In this document: positions 63,036 through 64,000 of the stretch, piece by piece
Layout: each line of letters opens with the position of its first letter
How positions within the stretch are numbered: the stretch's first letter is position 1
Assembly (NCBI RefSeq): GCF_000429565.1
Contig: NZ_AUCC01000002.1
Span: 37,288 to 101,287 of the forward strand
Direction: 5' to 3'
Source of the DNA: Arsenophonus nasoniae DSM 15247
GTDB taxonomy: Bacteria > Pseudomonadota > Gammaproteobacteria > Enterobacterales > Enterobacteriaceae
DNA length: 64,000 nt
The notes under the pieces: model-generated
Told to the model about the DNA's origin: nothing
Database searches by the model: none
Seen by the model: only the letters and a program-made list of their open reading frames with translations
Program-made: the position numbers and the translations under genes

Positions 63036-63437
63036 ATGATGAATATTACTCAAGTGGCAGAGAAAACGGGATTAAGTGCCAAAACAATTCGATTTTATGA
63101 GGAAAAGTCATTAATTACTCCGCCAACGAGAAGTGAAAATGGCTATCGCCATTATCAACCTGCTCATTTGGATGAATTAACCTTATTAAAGCAGGCCAGG
63201 GCAGTTGGATTTACCTTGAAAGAGTGTCGGCAATTACTTGAACTTTTCCGTAACCCACGTCGCCACAGTGCGGATATCAAAACGGCGACGTTAAATAAAA
63301 TTAGTGAAATTGAAAAAAACATTACCGATCTTAATATGATAAGAGATAGCTTACTTGCATTGGTTGCATCGTGTCCGAGGGATGACAATGCAAAATGCCC
63401 GATTATTGATCATCTGGTTGGTCATCATGTTGATTAG
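63036..63437 (+). CDS. cueR: MerR-family copper efflux regulator CueR
   Basis: CueR senses Cu+ with zeptomolar-range affinity in E. coli and untwists the copA promoter. The 133-residue product has the MerR winged helix [20 protein letters not shown] and the two metal-binding cysteines in [12 protein letters not shown], seven residues apart, as in CueR. Start at ATG 63036 or the adjacent ATG 63039; the AAGGTG ribosome-binding site overlaps the copA -35 region. Its 3' end overlaps convergent ybbJ by 35 bp. It is directly divergent from copA, unlike E. coli where glsA and ybaT intervene. Confidence 0.96.
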   Translation: MMNITQVAEKTGLSAKTIRFYEEKSLITPPTRSENGYRHYQPAHLDELTLLKQARAVGFTLKECRQLLELFRNPRRHSADIKTATLNKISEIEKNITDLNMIRDSLLALVASCPRDDNAKCPIIDHLVGHHVD

Positions 63438-63885
63438 AACAAACTGGTTTGACTTTTAGTGTAATACCATCGACATCGATCACTTCGACTTCAGTATTAG
63501 CTGATAATTGCTCAGAACAAAAAACACGCCAGCTACCATCAGCCAGTCGTATTCTGCTATAGCCATTATTAGTATCTGAAATTAAACGTGCTTTTGTGCC
63601 AATTAATTGATGTTGTTTTTGATTAGGTTCATCAGGCAATGTTTTGTTACGTATACTAAGCCATTTACGCCAACCCAATACAGAAAGAATGATCATAATG
63701 GCAAAGAATAGGCCTTGCCAATCCCAACTCATTTCAGGTATGAGCCAGGTCATAAATGCCATAATAACGGCGGCCACTCCAGACCAGAGCAGATAACCAC
63801 CTACACCGATTAGTTCAGCAATTAGCAGTAATCCCCCTAAACAGAGCCAAAACCAGGCCGGTTGCGCCATTATTTGCTCAAGCAT
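63403..63885 (-). CDS. ybbJ: NfeD-family membrane protein YbbJ
   Basis: This is an NfeD-like inner-membrane protein that usually pairs with the stomatin-like QmcA. The 160-residue product (152 in E. coli) has helices near residues 10-50 ([31 protein letters not shown]), a further helix near 60-75, and a C-terminal OB-fold with [27 protein letters not shown]. The extra C-terminal tail (QHDDQPDDQ) is the part overlapping cueR. qmcA, expected upstream on the same strand, is not recognisable in the 115 bp to the window edge. Confidence 0.92.
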   Translation of the reverse strand: MLEQIMAQPAWFWLCLGGLLLIAELIGVGGYLLWSGVAAVIMAFMTWLIPEMSWDWQGLFFAIMIILSVLGWRKWLSIRNKTLPDEPNQKQHQLIGTKARLISDTNNGYSRIRLADGSWRVFCSEQLSANTEVEVIDVDGITLKVKPVCSNQHDDQPDDQ

Positions 63886-64000
63886 CGTTTAACACCTCTA
63901 TTTATTGATGCGCCGCGCGATATTTGAAGCCAAAACGTGCGATAAATGGTGGGTTACTTTTGTTTCCATCAGTGCAACGAAATTACACTGTTATTTTTCA
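63886..64000. other. Right edge, no gene recognised
   Basis: This stretch is more GC-rich than the other gaps. A plus frame is open from ATG 63908 to the edge (starting MRRAIFEAKTCDKWW), without a ribosome-binding site. A minus frame of 26 codons ends at TAA 63902-63904 with IARFGFKYRAAHQ. Neither was recognised. Confidence 0.3.

Overview
The window is a stretch of chromosome from a low-GC, enterobacterial gammaproteobacterium. The gene order runs pgpA-dxs-ispA-xseB-thiI-yajL-yajQ-yajR-cyoEDCBA ... tig-clpP-clpX-lon-hupB-ppiD ... acrAB-acrR-mscK ... dnaX-ybaB-recR-htpG-adk-hemH-gsk-ybaL-ushA ... copA-cueR-ybbJ. This is the classical 9.5-11 min region of Escherichia coli, with several E. coli loci missing and several genes broken. 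Strong A+T bias, YmoA-type Hha, long empty AT-rich gaps, missing blocks (ybaE-cof-decR, glnK-amtB-tesB) and interrupted genes suggest a host-associated Morganellaceae such as Arsenophonus. That genus assignment is inference.

Layout. 1-8.0 kb: end of pgpA, the isoprenoid genes dxs and ispA with xseB, the sulfurtransferase thiI, and yajL, yajQ, yajR. 8.1-12.9 kb: cytochrome bo3 oxidase operon cyoABCDE. 13.2-17.0 kb: a Tsx/OmpK-type outer-membrane channel behind two adjacent palindromes, ampG-yajG, and bolA. 17.4-26.8 kb: the protein quality-control block tig, clpP, clpX, lon, an HU gene, ppiD and ybaV. 26.9-33.1 kb: queC, the ABC half-transporters mdlA and mdlB (both frameshifted), 4.5S RNA, and tomB-hha. 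33.5-42.6 kb: acrAB/acrR efflux system, a ychN-like gene and mscK. 42.6-50.0 kb: ybaM, priC, apt, dnaX-ybaB-recR, htpG (frameshifted) and adk. 50.1-64.0 kb: hemH, a nonsense-interrupted wzz-like gene, gsk, ybaL, ushA and ybaK (both frameshifted), ybaP, the copper pair copA/cueR, and ybbJ.

No mobile element, prophage, CRISPR array, tRNA or rRNA gene was recognised, and I see no new multi-gene system. The signals that deserve attention are smaller. Five genes each carry one single-base indel that, when repaired, restores the family length. One gene has an in-frame amber codon. dnaX keeps an A-AAA-AAG frameshift site with a 10-bp stem and also has an upstream A9 tract that could give a second route to a short product. 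The HU gene at the hupB locus looks unlike HU-beta. The acrA-acrR operator has a contracted spacer. Two perfect palindromes, one CRP-like, precede the tsx-like gene. Sigma-32 promoters precede lon and htpG, and a CueR-type 19-bp-spacer promoter precedes copA.

Functionally the window combines housekeeping proteolysis, aerobic respiration, copper and drug export, replication-fork processing, and isoprenoid, haem and nucleotide metabolism. Envelope and periplasmic accessory functions (MdlAB, UshA, Wzz) are the ones being lost, if the interruptions are real. HtpG and YbaK are also interrupted.
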